A DNA stretch of 64,000 nt, taken from the NCBI RefSeq assembly GCF_000226095.1, contig NC_016477.1, forward strand, positions 2,666,001 to 2,730,000, read 5' to 3'. Shown here piece by piece: positions 23,218-35,395 of this stretch. The notes beneath the pieces are model-generated. The model made no database searches and was not told the origin of the DNA. It saw only the letters and a program-made list of their open reading frames with translations. Within the stretch, counting starts at the first letter, position 1, and every line of letters starts with the position of its first letter. The translations under genes were made by a program, and so were the position numbers. The stretch comes from Thermothelomyces thermophilus ATCC 42464 (Eukaryota > Ascomycota > Sordariomycetes > Sordariales > Chaetomiaceae).

Positions 23218-26200
23218 AAACTCACAGAAGCTTCAGGTTTGTCCAAATGATGTTGACCGAGAACGCCAGATCGCCCAGCGCAAACAAGCCGCCATCCCGG
23301 ACCGGCCCCATCGCGCCCCCGTACGCGGCCCAGCACAGGACCCAGACCAGCACCCCCTCGACCGCGGCGCCCAACATCCAGCCAAAATACTTTTTCGGAT
23401 TCAGACCGCGGTCGCGCTGCCCAAACACGTACAGCTCCGGCACGGCCAGCAGCGTCTCGGCCGCCAGGTCCTGCTCCCACACGCCCGGCACGATGACGCA
23501 AAGGCTGGTGAAGAGGGTGTTGAGCGCCGTCAGGCTCCAGCTCTCGTACAGGCTGGTGCCCGTGTAGCCGGCGAGGCGCTGGTAGAGCGCCGTGGGCAGG
23601 TAGAAGAGCATCTCCTTCCAGAAGGTGGCCAGGACGAAGCGGGCGGTGCGCGCGTAGTTCCACCGCCCGTGCACCAGCAGCAGCCGGCCGAGGAAGCGGA
23701 ACTGCGCGACCGCGTAGTCGGCCACGCGCGCCGCCTGCAGGCCCTCGCGCCCCGAGATGCCCACCCCGACGTGCGCCTCGCTGAGCATGGCCAGGTCGTT
23801 GGCGCCGTCGCCGATGGCGAGCGTCAGCGGGCCCGCGCTCGCGCTGGGGAACGGCAGCAGCCGCCGCCGGAGGCGAGCGACGAGGTCGTGCAGAAGCGGG
23901 GTCCCTCCCCTCCCCTTCCCGGCGGCGGCGGCGGGAGGAGCGATGCTGGCGGACGACGAGAAGTTGCGGACCGTCCGGACCAGGAGCGCCTTCTGGGACG
24001 GGGACGCGCGGCAGCAGATGACCGAGTCGATGGTGCGGATGAGACGGTAGAATGAGGACTTGGCCGCCGCCGCGGCCGGCTCTTCCAGGGCGGCGAGGGT
24101 GTGGCCGTCGATGACGACGACCGTGTGTCCCGGGAGGTTGGACGGGTTGGTCTCGGCTTGGATCTGAAGGTCTTCCATGATGGTCAGAATCTGGCCGTCC
24201 AGGTCGCCCTTGGTCGCGTCCAGCACGAAGACGTCGGATCCGGGACGGCAGATCCGGGCCGAATGGGCAATGTTGATTGCCGTTTCTCGCTTATCTCCGG
24301 TGAGCATCCAGATCTTGATGTTTGCCCGCCGGAGCCGTTCAATCGTTTCGGGAACCCCGGGCTGCAGCTGGTCCTCGATGCCGGATGCGCCGATGAGATC
24401 GAGCGACTGCTCGATCATCTCGCCCACGGCTTCGATGCGGTCTTGGCGGTCGACCAAGCTGGTCTCCGCATCGTGGTACAGCTTCTTCCAGCCGTTGTAC
24501 TCCTGCTCGGTCAGAAACCGGTGAGCAAACAGGAGCGTCCGAAGACCCTCCGTGGCAAATTCGTCTATCTGCCTGAAACAGCGAGTGAAGATGGTAGCAT
24601 CGTCGGACAATGACGGGTCCTCGAGGAATGCAAACTTGGTAGGCGTGGCCTGTGGCTCTGAGGCATCCCTCCTCGTTGTGCGGCGGCCGTCGAAGGACAC
24701 CGTGCGGGCATCGAGCAGGGGGCGAGAGAGGACATTGGTCTGAGGGTCTAGACGGCGAAGGTCAAACGACTTGCTTCTGCTCTTATCCGGTCGCACACTG
24801 CTGCTGGCAACCAGGGAGCCGTGCCGTGAGAGGGCGAGACTCCGCCGGATAGTAAGGCTTGGTCGGCCGCCGAAGCTGTTGCGGGGTTCTTGAGCCTCGC
24901 TCTTGCGGAGTAGTTGATGTTCGAACTCGAGGCTTTGCCGTACTTCCTTGGCCTTCTGCGTCGCCAGGTTTGCCAGTCTCAAGCGCGGGAGGATGACGGA
25001 GTCGGCGCCCTTGGTCAGGAGCCATATCCTCCCGTCGGGGCAGCGTACGATTATTGACATGCGTTTGCGTTTGCTGCTAAACTCGATCACGTCAAGGATG
25101 CGGTAGGTGCGTTCTGTGTGGCCGTCGCCGGTGGAGATTCGGAGAGTCACGCTTTGCGTCGTTCTCTGCGTGACCAGGAAACCGAGATCTTGGGCCGCCC
25201 TTACCAGAGCAAGCTCGTCGGGTGACGCGGCCTGAAAGTCGACCTTTCCGTCCTTAGACTCGGGGAGACAGGTGTGACAGAGCGCCATCACCAGAATGTA
25301 TTGAATGGCACGCTGAGAAAAGGGAGAATTCGGCCGTATCCGGATGTATTCTAGTAGATCCGAGGTCGTGAGGTTAGGCTGGATGTGGTCCGGCCTCAAG
25401 GTTGACCGCAATTGGGACGAAGACCGGCAAATAGAGGCGTCTTCATTCGGTGTCGGAAGAGACAAGAACCTTGAAACCTCGGCACCGCTGGGAGTGTCAT
25501 CGCCGTGTTCAAGGGTTACACCCAACATCTCACAGCCGACCTGTTGTGGTTCTCCGAGCTTCTTGGAGCCATCGCCTTGAACAAGATCCATCTGATGCAG
25601 CCAAGTCGTCCCGGCCACGCTCATCTTGCGAAATCGCATGACGTTCTCCGTCAAGGTCCCGGTCTTATCGGAAAATAAGTAGCCAACCTGTCCGAGGTTC
25701 TCAAGGATAGTGTTGGTGTTGCATCGCGCGGCGGTATCCGACGCCTGGTCGTACATCTCAATGTCTGAGTTCAGCAGCAGCATCTGGCAGATCTTGACAA
25801 TCTCAAGGCTGACATATAGGGCCAGAGGGATAACGTTGTTGAACTGGATCGCATACCCCATGATAATATGCGAGTAGGGAACCGGAACATCGCGGAGGTA
25901 CCATGCAACCCGCTCGTAGGTGTGTTGCCAGATGGCGTAACCCCCTGAGAGACCAGCAACGAGGGCAACAAGGTAGACGACGAGCGCGAGGACAATCATG
26001 TTGGCCGTGCTCTCTAGGGCGGGTTTCTTGGCACTCGGGTGGCGATTCGCGTTTCTTCGAATTTTTGTCTCCTCCCCCGTGTTGATGACCATCCCGATGA
26101 CGCTGGCGGTGTTGCGGATGGTGCAACCACGGTAGACAACCTCGGTCAGCGTGAGAGGCAGGGTCTCTTCTCCGACCGTCACCCGCCCGTCGAAGCGATA

Positions 26201-27139
26201 CAGGTCCGGGTTCGGATCCTCGACAACAAACACGGCGTCGCAGTTGCAGATGCCTTCGACAGAATCACACCCCTCCAAGGCGGCGCACACTCGCTTGCTC
26301 TTGAGATTCGTCTCCCCGTCGAGCGCCATGGTCTCTACATAAGCCAAGCCTCCCTCGCCCTCGGCATGGAGGAGCACAATGTCGGCGGGCACGTCCTCAT
26401 CCCTGGACAACTTGACGACGTCTCCGACTCGCAGGTCCTGCCACTTGATGGTTTGCCATTGCAACCCGAGAGGAGAAATCTGGCCCGTTTCGGATTGCTG
26501 CTCAAACACGCCTAGCTTGTTGGTTGGCCTTCCGCAAAACCATGGCCTCCACCCCTGGCTGGTTCCGATGCTGCTACCGGCGCGGCGCAGGACGGTTGTC
26601 GGCTTGGCATTCTCAATCTTGTCGAGGCGATGCCTCCTCCAGTCGTCGTAGCCCTCCTTGGCAATCGTGAGGAGGACGAAGAACAGGAGCGGGAGGATGG
26701 TGGTGAAGTTTCCGGTAGTGCTGATTCCCGGGATCGTCTGAGGAATGCCGACGCATAAAAAGTAAAAGTTGGCTAGCCGGGTGAACTGGAAGAAGAGCTG
26801 CTTGGGGAAGAAGTCGTAGACGGTGTAGCGCGAGGTCCGGATGGAGTTGGAAATGTACGGATAGCCCCTCCTCTCATCGATGAGCGGCTCCTCGCGGTCC
26901 GGCCGCAAGGGAATGCGCCGCCCGTCCCTGGATGGCGGCAGCGTCTTGCGCCGCAGGATGAGACCGACGACCAGTCGGTGGTACCATTGGCGCGCATTGC
27001 CTGCAAAGTTGCCCTTGGTGGTGGTGGTGGCCGCAGGAGGCCCGGCGCCAACCCGGAGGTTCCGGTGCTCGAACTGCTTCATCTCGTGGGCACCACCGCT
27101 ATTATTGCCGTCGCCTGCGCCATTGTACTGGCCCTCCAT
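22435..27139 (-). CDS. DNF3: P4-type ATPase, Dnf3-like phospholipid flippase (1,472 aa, 2 exons)
   Basis: Exon 1 is 23,226-27,139 and exon 2 is 22,435-22,939. The 286-nt intron (GTGAGT...TTTGCAG) joins N-L-K-L-L to I-L-D-T-H-Y in frame. The ATPase signatures are in order: D274-G-E-T (actuator), D491-K-T-G-T (phosphorylated Asp), K710-G-A (nucleotide binding), T947-G-D-K, and G1110-D-G-A-N-D. The transmembrane segment 4 proline is in V-I-P-L-A (about 438), in the P4 position. Membrane segments lie at about 112-160, 380-455 and from 1,165 to 1,360, including two in exon 2 (I-V-I-G-S-F-F-I-T-V and A-L-F-G-A-L-G-V). The L-G-Q-V-G-Y-L-F-S-D context and the long N and nucleotide-domain insert (740-850, Ser/Arg-rich) fit the Dnf3 branch. 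Such enzymes move phospholipid to the cytosolic leaflet at trans-Golgi and endosomes. It is divergent from VPS35. Confidence 0.92.
23036..23220. repeat. Tandem GTAGGTAGGTGGGTAGGAAG repeat and poly-A tract inside the flippase intron
   Basis: About seven imperfect copies of a 20-base unit (variant units of 16 bases occur) run from 23,036 to about 23,180. They are followed by 29 A (23,182-23,210) and 8 A. On the gene strand this is T-rich and CCTA/CCTT-rich, directly downstream of the 5' splice site. Confidence 0.9.
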
Positions 27140-28723
27140 TGTGTCTCTGCTGCCGCAGCATCGTCCGGATCTCTACGACGGGCCGTCCGTCTCCGGTCAA
27201 CTCCCAGCGAGTGTTGATAGCCGGTGAGCAACAGACTTGACGTCAGTAGCCTGGACCCCGGAAAACTCCAGGACTAGAATTGTACTGCATAATAAGCGAT
27301 ACGAGGAGGCACTTGATTCGAGGTCTGAAGTGGAGCTCCGGTTGGCCCGGATATGCGACAAGATTTGGCGCGCAGATCGAGTGTGTTCGATTGATGGACA
27401 TGATGATACGACTCATACGAGAGGGAAAACACGTGTTCACCTAATGACTGCGCGCCTCCCCAAGTTTTCAGAATCAACGAGTGGTCATGAGGGCTGACTG
27501 ACGTGCTTCGAAACATTTTCGTTTTCTGCGATACAGAGTAAAGTACGCAGTATTGAGGGGACGGTTTATTGCGTGTGGGGACGTGCATTCCCATAGTTCC
27601 AAACATGCGATTTCCACTCCGGTGGGGGCGAGCCATCTGATCGAGCATCGCGCTCTCATTGGCCACCCAGCTTCCAGCGACCGAGGTGTTGTATCAAGTC
27701 TTCGGAACTCCGTACTCCGTACTCCGTCCTCCGTACCGGGTATCCCTCCTTCGCCGAGAAGCTTATAAGAGACGCAGAACCTCCAAGTACGGGGAATACT
27801 TGGTACGAATATTGGCGGGAGACGGGTTTAGACTGCACACCACTCCTGATAGTTGCAGATTTGTGAACGAAGCTGGACGATGTGCTGTAACGTGACGCAG
27901 GTGGTGATCGACTCCAACCACATTCAACCCATTGTGTTCCTTCCCAAAAAATGGTTGGCAAATTCGCCAGCCCCGTGGACAGCAGCAGTAACACTGCGCC
28001 TCGCTTCCTATTACGTTCCGAGGAGCGATGGTCTACGTTCATGGTTGTTCAGCGCGTTGAGATTGCTCTTTCGTAGTTTTCATTGCCGTTGGTGTCTCCA
28101 AGTCGTTCTGATTGAACTACTTCTCACAGTCGCCATGTGCCACGTTTGACATGAGGGCGCACATATAGGAAGAGAACAAAATGGTAAAAAGGCGACGAAA
28201 TTTGTCCCTGCCTGCGACTCTCCGATACCCGGAGCCAATTTGGCGGTTTCTAAGTAGAGGAGTTTTGAACTCTTTGCACAGCCCAGAGTACGTCCTTGAA
28301 CCATCTACGGATCGTTTTCTGCAAGCATCGATGGAAGACGTCGATAGCCAGAAAACCTGCCCAAAGTAAGGAATGAGAAGCGAAGCTGCTCGCGGCATGG
28401 TTACGTAAGCAGGCTTGGCTTCTCAATTCACAGCGGGCAGTGGGCGTCTGCCACGCTCCAGCGAGTCTTGGCGCTGGGCATGGTCCCTGTGCCAGGGGAG
28501 TCAGCTTAGTGCTTGCGGTGCTGCAGTGCCTGGTGCGGAGCTGTGCCGCTACGCAAGTAAACTGCTGGCGTCGTCATTCCCGCGCCGCTGCAACTTGCAT
28601 CTTGATCCCGCCACGGCACCATCCTCCATCCAAGATCGTTGCGCATGACGGCCTGTTAATGATTTCCACCTGATTGATTCTCTCAGGCAATCGCGACGAC
28701 ATCGGAAGATCACGAATTGCGCC
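27140..28723. promoter_or_regulatory. Divergent promoter region between DNF3-like gene and VPS35
   Basis: 1.58 kb between two start codons pointing apart, so it must hold both promoters. It has no supported ORF. Direct repeats of ACTCCGT/CTCCGTA occur at 27,707-27,736, and pyrimidine-rich sequence precedes VPS35. A CTGATT...CTCTCAG stretch at 28,668-28,686 could be a 3' splice site of a 5'-UTR intron. Confidence 0.6.
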
Positions 28724-31691
28724 ATGTCGACCCCCGCACCGCCCGAGGACCAGGCTCGGCTCCTCGAGGATGCCCTCATTGCCGTGCGCCAACAGACAAC
28801 GCTGATGCGCAGATGCTTGGACACGCCCGGGAAGCTGATGGACGCTCTCAAATGCTGGTGCGTTGGATAATAACCCTTCTCCGCCGGCATGGCACGGCCG
28901 TGCGAGCTCATCGGGAGTCCGCCTCCCGTGGCTCTTTTTGCCTTTCTTCACATGCTTGCGTAGAGCGTCGCCCTGCTCGCTTGCTGACCCGTTCGATAGC
29001 TCTACCCTTGTTTCCGAGCTTCGAACCAGCAGTCTGGGGCCCAAGCAGTACTATGAGCTGTACATGGCCGTCTTCGACGCACTCCGCTACCTCTCGGTCC
29101 ACCTGCGCGAGAACCATCCCGTCAATCACCTCGCCGACCTGTACGAGCTTGTGCAGTACGCCGGCAACATCATCCCCCGTCTCTACCTCATGATTACCGT
29201 CGGCACCGCCTACATGTCCATCGAGGGCGCGCCGGTTAAGGAACTGATGAAGGACATGATGGACATGAGCCGCGGCGTCCAGCACCCGGTCCGAGGCCTG
29301 TTCCTGCGCTACTATCTCTCGGGCCAGGCTAGGGACTACCTGCCGACCGGCGACTCAGACGGCCCGGAAGGAAACCTCCAGGACTCCATCAACTTTATAC
29401 TCACAAACTTTGTCGAGATGAACAAGCTCTGGGTCCGCCTGCAGCACCAAGGGCACTCGAGGGAACGCGAACAGCGGACCCAGGAGAGGAGAGAGCTGCA
29501 GTTGCTCGTGGGAAGCAACATCGTGCGCCTCAGTCAGCTGGTCGACCTGCAGACATACAAAGATGGGATCCTCGGGCCATTACTGGAGCAGGTCGTTCAG
29601 TGTCGAGACGTCCTGGCACAGGAGTACCTGCTCGAAGTCATCACCCAGGTCTTCCCGGACGAGTACCACCTCCACACTCTGGATCAGTTTCTCGGCGCCG
29701 TTTCGCGCCTCAACCCGCACGTCAACGTCAAGGCTATCGTTATCGGCCTCATGGATCGCCTCTCCGACTACGCCGAGCGTGAATCGCAGAACGAATCAGA
29801 GGAAGACAGGGAAAAGATGGAACAGGAAGCTTTGGCAAATCTGCTCGAGAAGTTCAGGCTGAGCTCCTCGACTGCGGCCCAAAGTTCAAGCGCTCCTCCG
29901 GCCGAAGACTCTGGGGCTGGAGCACCGAAGAACGGAGTCAATGCCGAGAATGAGTCCGTGTCCCCGACGGAGACGCTGAACGCGGATGAGCAGACATCGT
30001 CAGTGGCAGAGACCGATGCGACCGCGGTGAACGGAGAGGAGAAACTGCCGGCCGCGAGGCGCAGGGGGATCCCGGAGAACGTACCATTGTACGAGATCTT
30101 CTTTGGGCAGGTCAAGAACCTTGTCCAGGCCCAGCACCTGCCGATACAGGACACCATCGCGCTCTGCGTCTCCCTCGCAAACTTGGCGCTCAACATCTAT
30201 CCCGAGCGGTTGGAATACGTTGATCAGATCCTCGAGTATGCCCACAGCAAGGTCAGGGAGCACGCCAAGAGCGCCGATCTACACTCGCAACCAGCACAGC
30301 AAAGCCTTTTGGCACTCCTCCAGAGTCCCCTCCGGCGCTACGTGTCGATATTCACGGCACTATCGCTTCCGACTTACGTCCCCCTATTCCACGCCCAGAC
30401 CTACCCCACACGAAGAGCAGTCGCAGGGGAAGTTGCGAGGACACTGCTCAAAAACCAGACCCTCATTTCCACACCAGCACACCTCGAGAACGTTCTCGAG
30501 GTCCTCAAGGTTCTCATCAAGGAAGGTTCGCAGCCACCAGCCGGGTACCCCGGTGTTGTGCAAACCCGGGCGCGCCCCATCGAGACCGACGAGACCATGG
30601 AGGAGCAGGGCTGGCTGGCTCGCCTTGTCCACTTGGTCCACTCAGATAACAACGATACCCAGTTCCGCCTCCTGCAGATGCTGAGGAAGGCGTACAATGA
30701 GGGCAACGAGAGGATTCGGACCACGACACCGCCCGTCGTGACCGCTGGCCTTAAGCTCGCCCGCCGCTTCAAGGCCCGCGAACACTACGACGACAACTGG
30801 TCCTCCCAGTCCTCGGCGCTCTTCAAGTTCCTGCACTCGGCCGTGTCAACGCTGTACACCCGGGTGAATGGGTCGGGTGCCGCCGAGCTGTCCCTCCGTC
30901 TGTTCTGCTCCTGCGGGCAGGTCGCCGACATGACGGGGTTCGAAGAGGTTGCCTACGAGTTCTTCGCGCAGGCATTCACCGTCTACGAGGAGGCCATCAG
31001 CGACTCGAGGGCGCAGTTCCAGGCCGTCTGCGTCATCGCCAGTGCGCTGCACCGGACCAGGAATTTCGGCAAGGAGAACTACGACACTCTGATCACCAAG
31101 TGCGCCCAGCACGCGAGCAAGCTGCTTCGCAAGCCGGACCAGTGCCGCGCGGTCTACCTCGCGAGCCACTTGTGGTGGGCAACCCCGATCGCGGCGAACG
31201 GCGAGACAGAGGAGACGGAGGTGAGCAAGAATAAACCTGAACTGATTCCTTTTATTTTTATTTTTTAACCTGTACCACATTTCGGGATCGCGCTAACGGT
31301 ACTCTCTTCCAACCAGCTCTACCGCGACGGCAAGCGCGTCCTCGAATGCCTTCAGCGCGCCCTCCGCGTGGCAGACTCGTGCATGGAAACGGCCACCTCC
31401 ATCGAGCTGTTTGTCGAGATCCTGGACAGATATGTTTATTACTTTGATCAGAAGAACGAATCCGTGAGTCCAAGCCTGCCCCTGGAGGGAAGAGTCCTAC
31501 TTGCCTAACCCGGTCGATCCGCGCAGGTCACAACCAAATATCTCAACGGCCTCATCGAGCTCATTCACTCAAACCTGGCCGGCAACCAGCAGGACTCGAT
31601 ATCCATTGAGGCAAGCAGGAAGCATTTCATGCAGACGCTCGACATGATCAGGAGTAAGGAGTATGAGGGCGTCGTACTTACGCCAAAGTAG
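28724..31691 (+). CDS. VPS35: VPS35, core subunit of the retromer complex (888 aa, 4 exons)
   Basis: Exons are 28,724-28,857, 29,000-31,220, 31,317-31,463 and 31,527-31,691. Donors are GTGCGT, GTGAGC and GTGAGT; acceptors end ATAG, CCAG and GCAG with CTGAC/CTAAC branch sites; phases agree. The N-terminus ([24 protein letters not shown]) and the P104-R-L-Y-L motif, needed in this family for binding Vps26, are conserved, as is the [11 protein letters not shown] segment. A Ser/Ala/Glu-rich disordered insert (about 345-415) separates the N-terminal part from the C-terminal alpha-solenoid that binds Vps29. The last exon ends [10 protein letters not shown]. Retromer recycles cargo from endosomes to the trans-Golgi network. 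The length is normal for fungi. Confidence 0.97.
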
Positions 31692-32490
31692 AGGATTTGG
31701 AACGAGGGAGAAAAGGAGTACTGGGTATGCCTAGAAGTCGAAGTGGGTGGACCTAGGCGAAGGCCACACACAGCACAACACACATTCTCACACACACACC
31801 CACAACAACACGCCGCATGAAGGGTCATCCTGCATGTAGAGTTATTGTATATATGTACACCCTTTCCTTTACGTCCGTCTCTTCAAGCTGTTTTGAGAGG
31901 GAGCCCCCTGTCGAGCGTCTAATGATACGCATATACCATCGCCGTTGTCCGTGTCTGAACAAGAAGCAAGTCTGTTCAAGGGAATAACGACAAAGTGGAA
32001 AGTCCTTGCCCGGATCGAGTGGAATTCCGCCGTTGTTGGATAGCCCCTCATATCTAGGCACCACAACAACGTATGGAGAATAAACGTGCATCCACACGCG
32101 GCAGCAGCCAGGTAAGAAACGTTTCGAGTAAGGTAACTGTACAATTGGTGGCGATACCCTCTCACCGCTGAGAAGAGAAAGAGGGAAGGAAGATAGGAAA
32201 TTATATAAGTCAGCTAGACTTTGTACACCAGCAAGTAAGCAGGCGAATCGCAAGCTTGGTGTGGTTCGAGCCAGGAAACCCAAAACGCCGATGCGATGCA
32301 ACATATATAGCAAGGAGATCCTCCAACCGCTGGGCCCCTACTTTTCGGGAGCCAATTACAGTGTTACCAACCAGATAAACAAACAGCCAGGAAAAAAAAA
32401 CCGCCAACAAGGGTGAATGTGGATGGGGTGAAGTGACGCAAGGCACCCTGCGTAGTCGGTACCGTACCTATCTAACTAACCCAGTTTGGT
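31692..32490. other. Convergent intergenic region (VPS35 and Tre-like gene 3' ends)
   Basis: Shared 3' region of two genes facing each other. A CA-rich stretch occurs at 31,765-31,810. No ORF is supported. Confidence 0.55.
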
Positions 32491-35395
32491 TTATTTCAGC
32501 AGATTGTCCCCGGCCTGCTTCAAGATGCCCGCGACCCTATCGACGGTCAACTGCGCCAGCGTCGCGTTGCCCGACTTGATAGCGTCCCTGATGCTGGGAA
32601 AGTAGGCTTCGGGATCGCCGGGCCAGACCTGCGGGCCGAACACGACGTGTTTGAACTGCGTGCGATGAGGCATCTAAAACAGGCATACCACCGGATTGGT
32701 TAGCAAAAAAAAAAAAAAAAAAATCATGAGCGGAGATTTCCTTCCCACCCGGGAGCGTGGTGCGCAATGTTAAAACGGGGGACCCGTGATCAAGTACTAA
32801 GTGACTTACCCCGGCAAGATCCAACAGGTCCGATTCGAACTGGGCCATGCGGGCGTTATAATCGCACCGCTCCCTCCCCAGATTCGACGGCTCCCACCCG
32901 CTGGCCGAGAGCACTCTGGTCTCCCAACTGCTCTCCCACTTGACAAACTCCCCGACCGACTTGGCGACGTCCTTGGCCGCCAGTTCGAGGGCCCAAAATG
33001 ATATTTGTTTGTCTGCTGCGCCCGGCTGCTTCTCGGCCCACGACTTGAGCCCGTTGACCCAGCGGAGGAGGTTGTCGGCATAGGCGGGCATGTCGAAGGG
33101 CATGACGGGGCGGTCTGCGAGTTCGAGGATCAGGAGCCCCAGCACTTGGCCGAGGAGTGTGTGGTAGATGAAGCCCGGGTCGCCGACGTTGTCCATCCAC
33201 TCAAAGTTCTCGTAGCTCGAGTGGTGGGGGAACCTGTCGCCGTCAAAGTGGAGATCTAGGGAGGACGTGCCGACGATGTCCTGAAAGGCGACATAGTCGG
33301 AGTCGACGCCGAGGCCTTCGATCTTCCCCTTGCGCTCGTCCCAGCGCTCGCGCAAGGTGGCGTTATAGTGCGGGTCGCCGACACGGTTCAGGACCTGGAG
33401 CAGGAGCTTGCGGAAGACGGGCGATCCGGCGGCGCGAAAGGTGCGGCCGGATACCGCCTTGCCGAGATTGATGTAGGCGAGGGCATCCCGGCGCAGGGCT
33501 TCTTCGTTGTGTTCGACGTACTCTGTGGATCCAATCAAGTTATACTCTGAACCGTCCCAAGACGCAAACTCGATGGTGCGCAAGGGCCGCCAGCCGCGGG
33601 CGACAACGTCGCCGAGGACGCGGATAATCTCCATCATGATGGCGGTTCCCGAATGGGGATCCGCCGCTCCAAATGCCCACGAGTCGCGATGGTTTCCGAC
33701 GATGACCTTCTTCTCTCCCTGCTCGATGCCGACGATCCTGCCGTACACATTCCAGATCGGTTGCCTCTCAACCTCGTCCTGCTCGTTCCTAAGGCGCACA
33801 ATTGGCGACGAGCCGTTTCCGGTCCACCACTCGCCCACATCCGGGACGCCCCCGACCCATGGTTTGGGGACGAGGTGACCGCATCCCTGCAGACGCTGGA
33901 GCAGGCCCTGCGCGTCGCGCCATGCCAGAGGGATGCTAGGGATCTTGGCAAGGCCCTGTGTTTGGTCCACCTTCATGCGCGGCATGTTCTCCTTGCTCTC
34001 CCAGCTGGGCGTCAGGGGGTCGCCGACCACCCAGTTGGTCAAGCTGACGCTTCCTCTCTGCACGCCGTCGGCGGGCATGAACCGACCCTTAGGCGCCTCC
34101 GTCCCCTTCACGAAGCCGTTGTCGCTGGGGTCGGTGAACGTGATGCAACCGGCGGCTCCGGCTTCCTCGGCAGCCTTGACCTTGAATGCGAGGTCTTCCT
34201 GCGGCCCGTAGTGCCTTACCAACACAATCGTGCCTGTCGTATTGATGCCACGGTCACTCAACGCCTGGAAGTCCTCCTTCGAGCCGTAGTTGGCGTAAAT
34301 CAGCCTCCCCTGGACATCCCCGGACCTCGAATGTCCGTGAAATGCAAACGTCTGGCGCCCGGCGCTCCTGCCTCCAACTTCCTCCTCTTCCAGCTTGGCC
34401 GCCCACACCATCTTGCCACCCTCTTCCCAGATCTCCACGGCCCGGCCTTGGGCCGTGGGGTAGTTTAGGTACACCTGGTACACGTCCCGCTTGACGTCTT
34501 CCAGCCCGTACTTGGTGAACAGCATCTCGGTATCCTCCATCAGCGCAAAGTCACCGGCGGTGCCGGCAAGATGCGCATAGCTCGTGAAATGCTGCAGGTG
34601 TTCTCGGATCTTTCGAGGGTCCACGTTGCTCTGGACGTATATCCGTATACTCTCCGGGTCAAACATCTGGCTGCCCATCCTCCGGGCCATGTCACTCCAC
34701 AGATCGCTCGCAAAGAGGAGGTAGAGGAAGCCCATCACGATCAAGATGGCCAGTGTCCGGCCAACAAGGAGGAAGAGGGCGGTGCTGCCGAACTTGGGGA
34801 ACGATAATGGGCGTGCGCGCGCGAACCAGGAGGAGCCCGAAGTTTGTTCGGCTTCGGGTGCTCGACCTGTGTCGTCGCTCCCGCTCCCGCTCCCGTTCCC
34901 GTTCCCGCTCCCACCGGCGGCAGCCGGGCGCCGAAGGGTCGGTAATCGCCACCTCCATTTCCAGCGCCATGGAGGGAGAGACAAGCCTATGCGCTTGCCC
35001 CATGACGACTGGTTTCGGCCGTGTACGTCGGAGTCGTCAATCTCCAATTCTTGCATCTCCCGGCGCACCTGGTCCGCCTCTCGCTCATCGTCCGAGTCCG
35101 AATCGGAGCTCGAACTGAACAGGCTGCTCTCGTCGTCCGTCTCGACGGTCGGGGGCCGATAGCCTCGGGGTCGCCGGCCGTGCGCGGGCGGTTGATTCGG
35201 AGTTGTGGATTCGAACGCATGTCGGGAGTTTGTTAGAAGCGATTGGCCTTCTGCCTCTGCTTCGGTCGTATGACGGGCGTGGTCGACGGGCGATTCTGCG
35301 ACGTCGCGATGCCATGCGCTGCCGCTAGCGATCGCTTCTTCGTAGGTCGGTATTGGCGGCACGGGGTCATACCGCTGGTCATGGTTCGGGGCCAT
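32491..35395 (-). CDS. Tre1/Tre2-like transferrin-receptor/glutamate-carboxypeptidase family membrane protein (922 aa, 2 exons)
   Basis: Exon 1 is 32,810-35,395 and exon 2 is 32,491-32,673. The 136-nt intron (GTAAGT...GTTTTAG, branch CTAAC) contains a run of 19 T on the gene strand. A cytosolic N-terminus of about 205 residues with a PPxY-like motif (P13-P-I-P-T-Y18) and acidic Ser-rich stretch precedes one membrane span (about 206-229), so it is type II. A PA domain (about 345-455), an M28 peptidase fold (about 548-760) and a transferrin-receptor-like dimerisation domain (C-terminal about 100 residues, ending in exon 2) follow. Compared with glutamate carboxypeptidase II, zinc ligands H569, D579, E617 and H725 are present. 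The catalytic Glu is Ser616, and the Asp ligand is Gly645, so peptidase activity is doubtful. Yeast Tre1/Tre2 act as Rsp5 ubiquitin-ligase adaptors in vacuolar sorting. Vps70 is the alternative relative. Confidence 0.88.

Noticed and set aside
24101-24613. Plus-strand ORF of 170 codons and others inside the flippase gene
   Set aside because: Shadows of the long minus-strand ATPase frame, without features of their own.
28863-28999. N-terminal extension of the VPS35 frame upstream of 29,000
   Set aside because: It is intron sequence; splicing from 28,857 to 29,000 restores the conserved VPS35 N-terminus.
32537-32809. C-terminal continuation of the Tre-like frame with a Phe run
   Set aside because: Read-through of the last intron; exon 2 in another frame gives the conserved family C-terminus.
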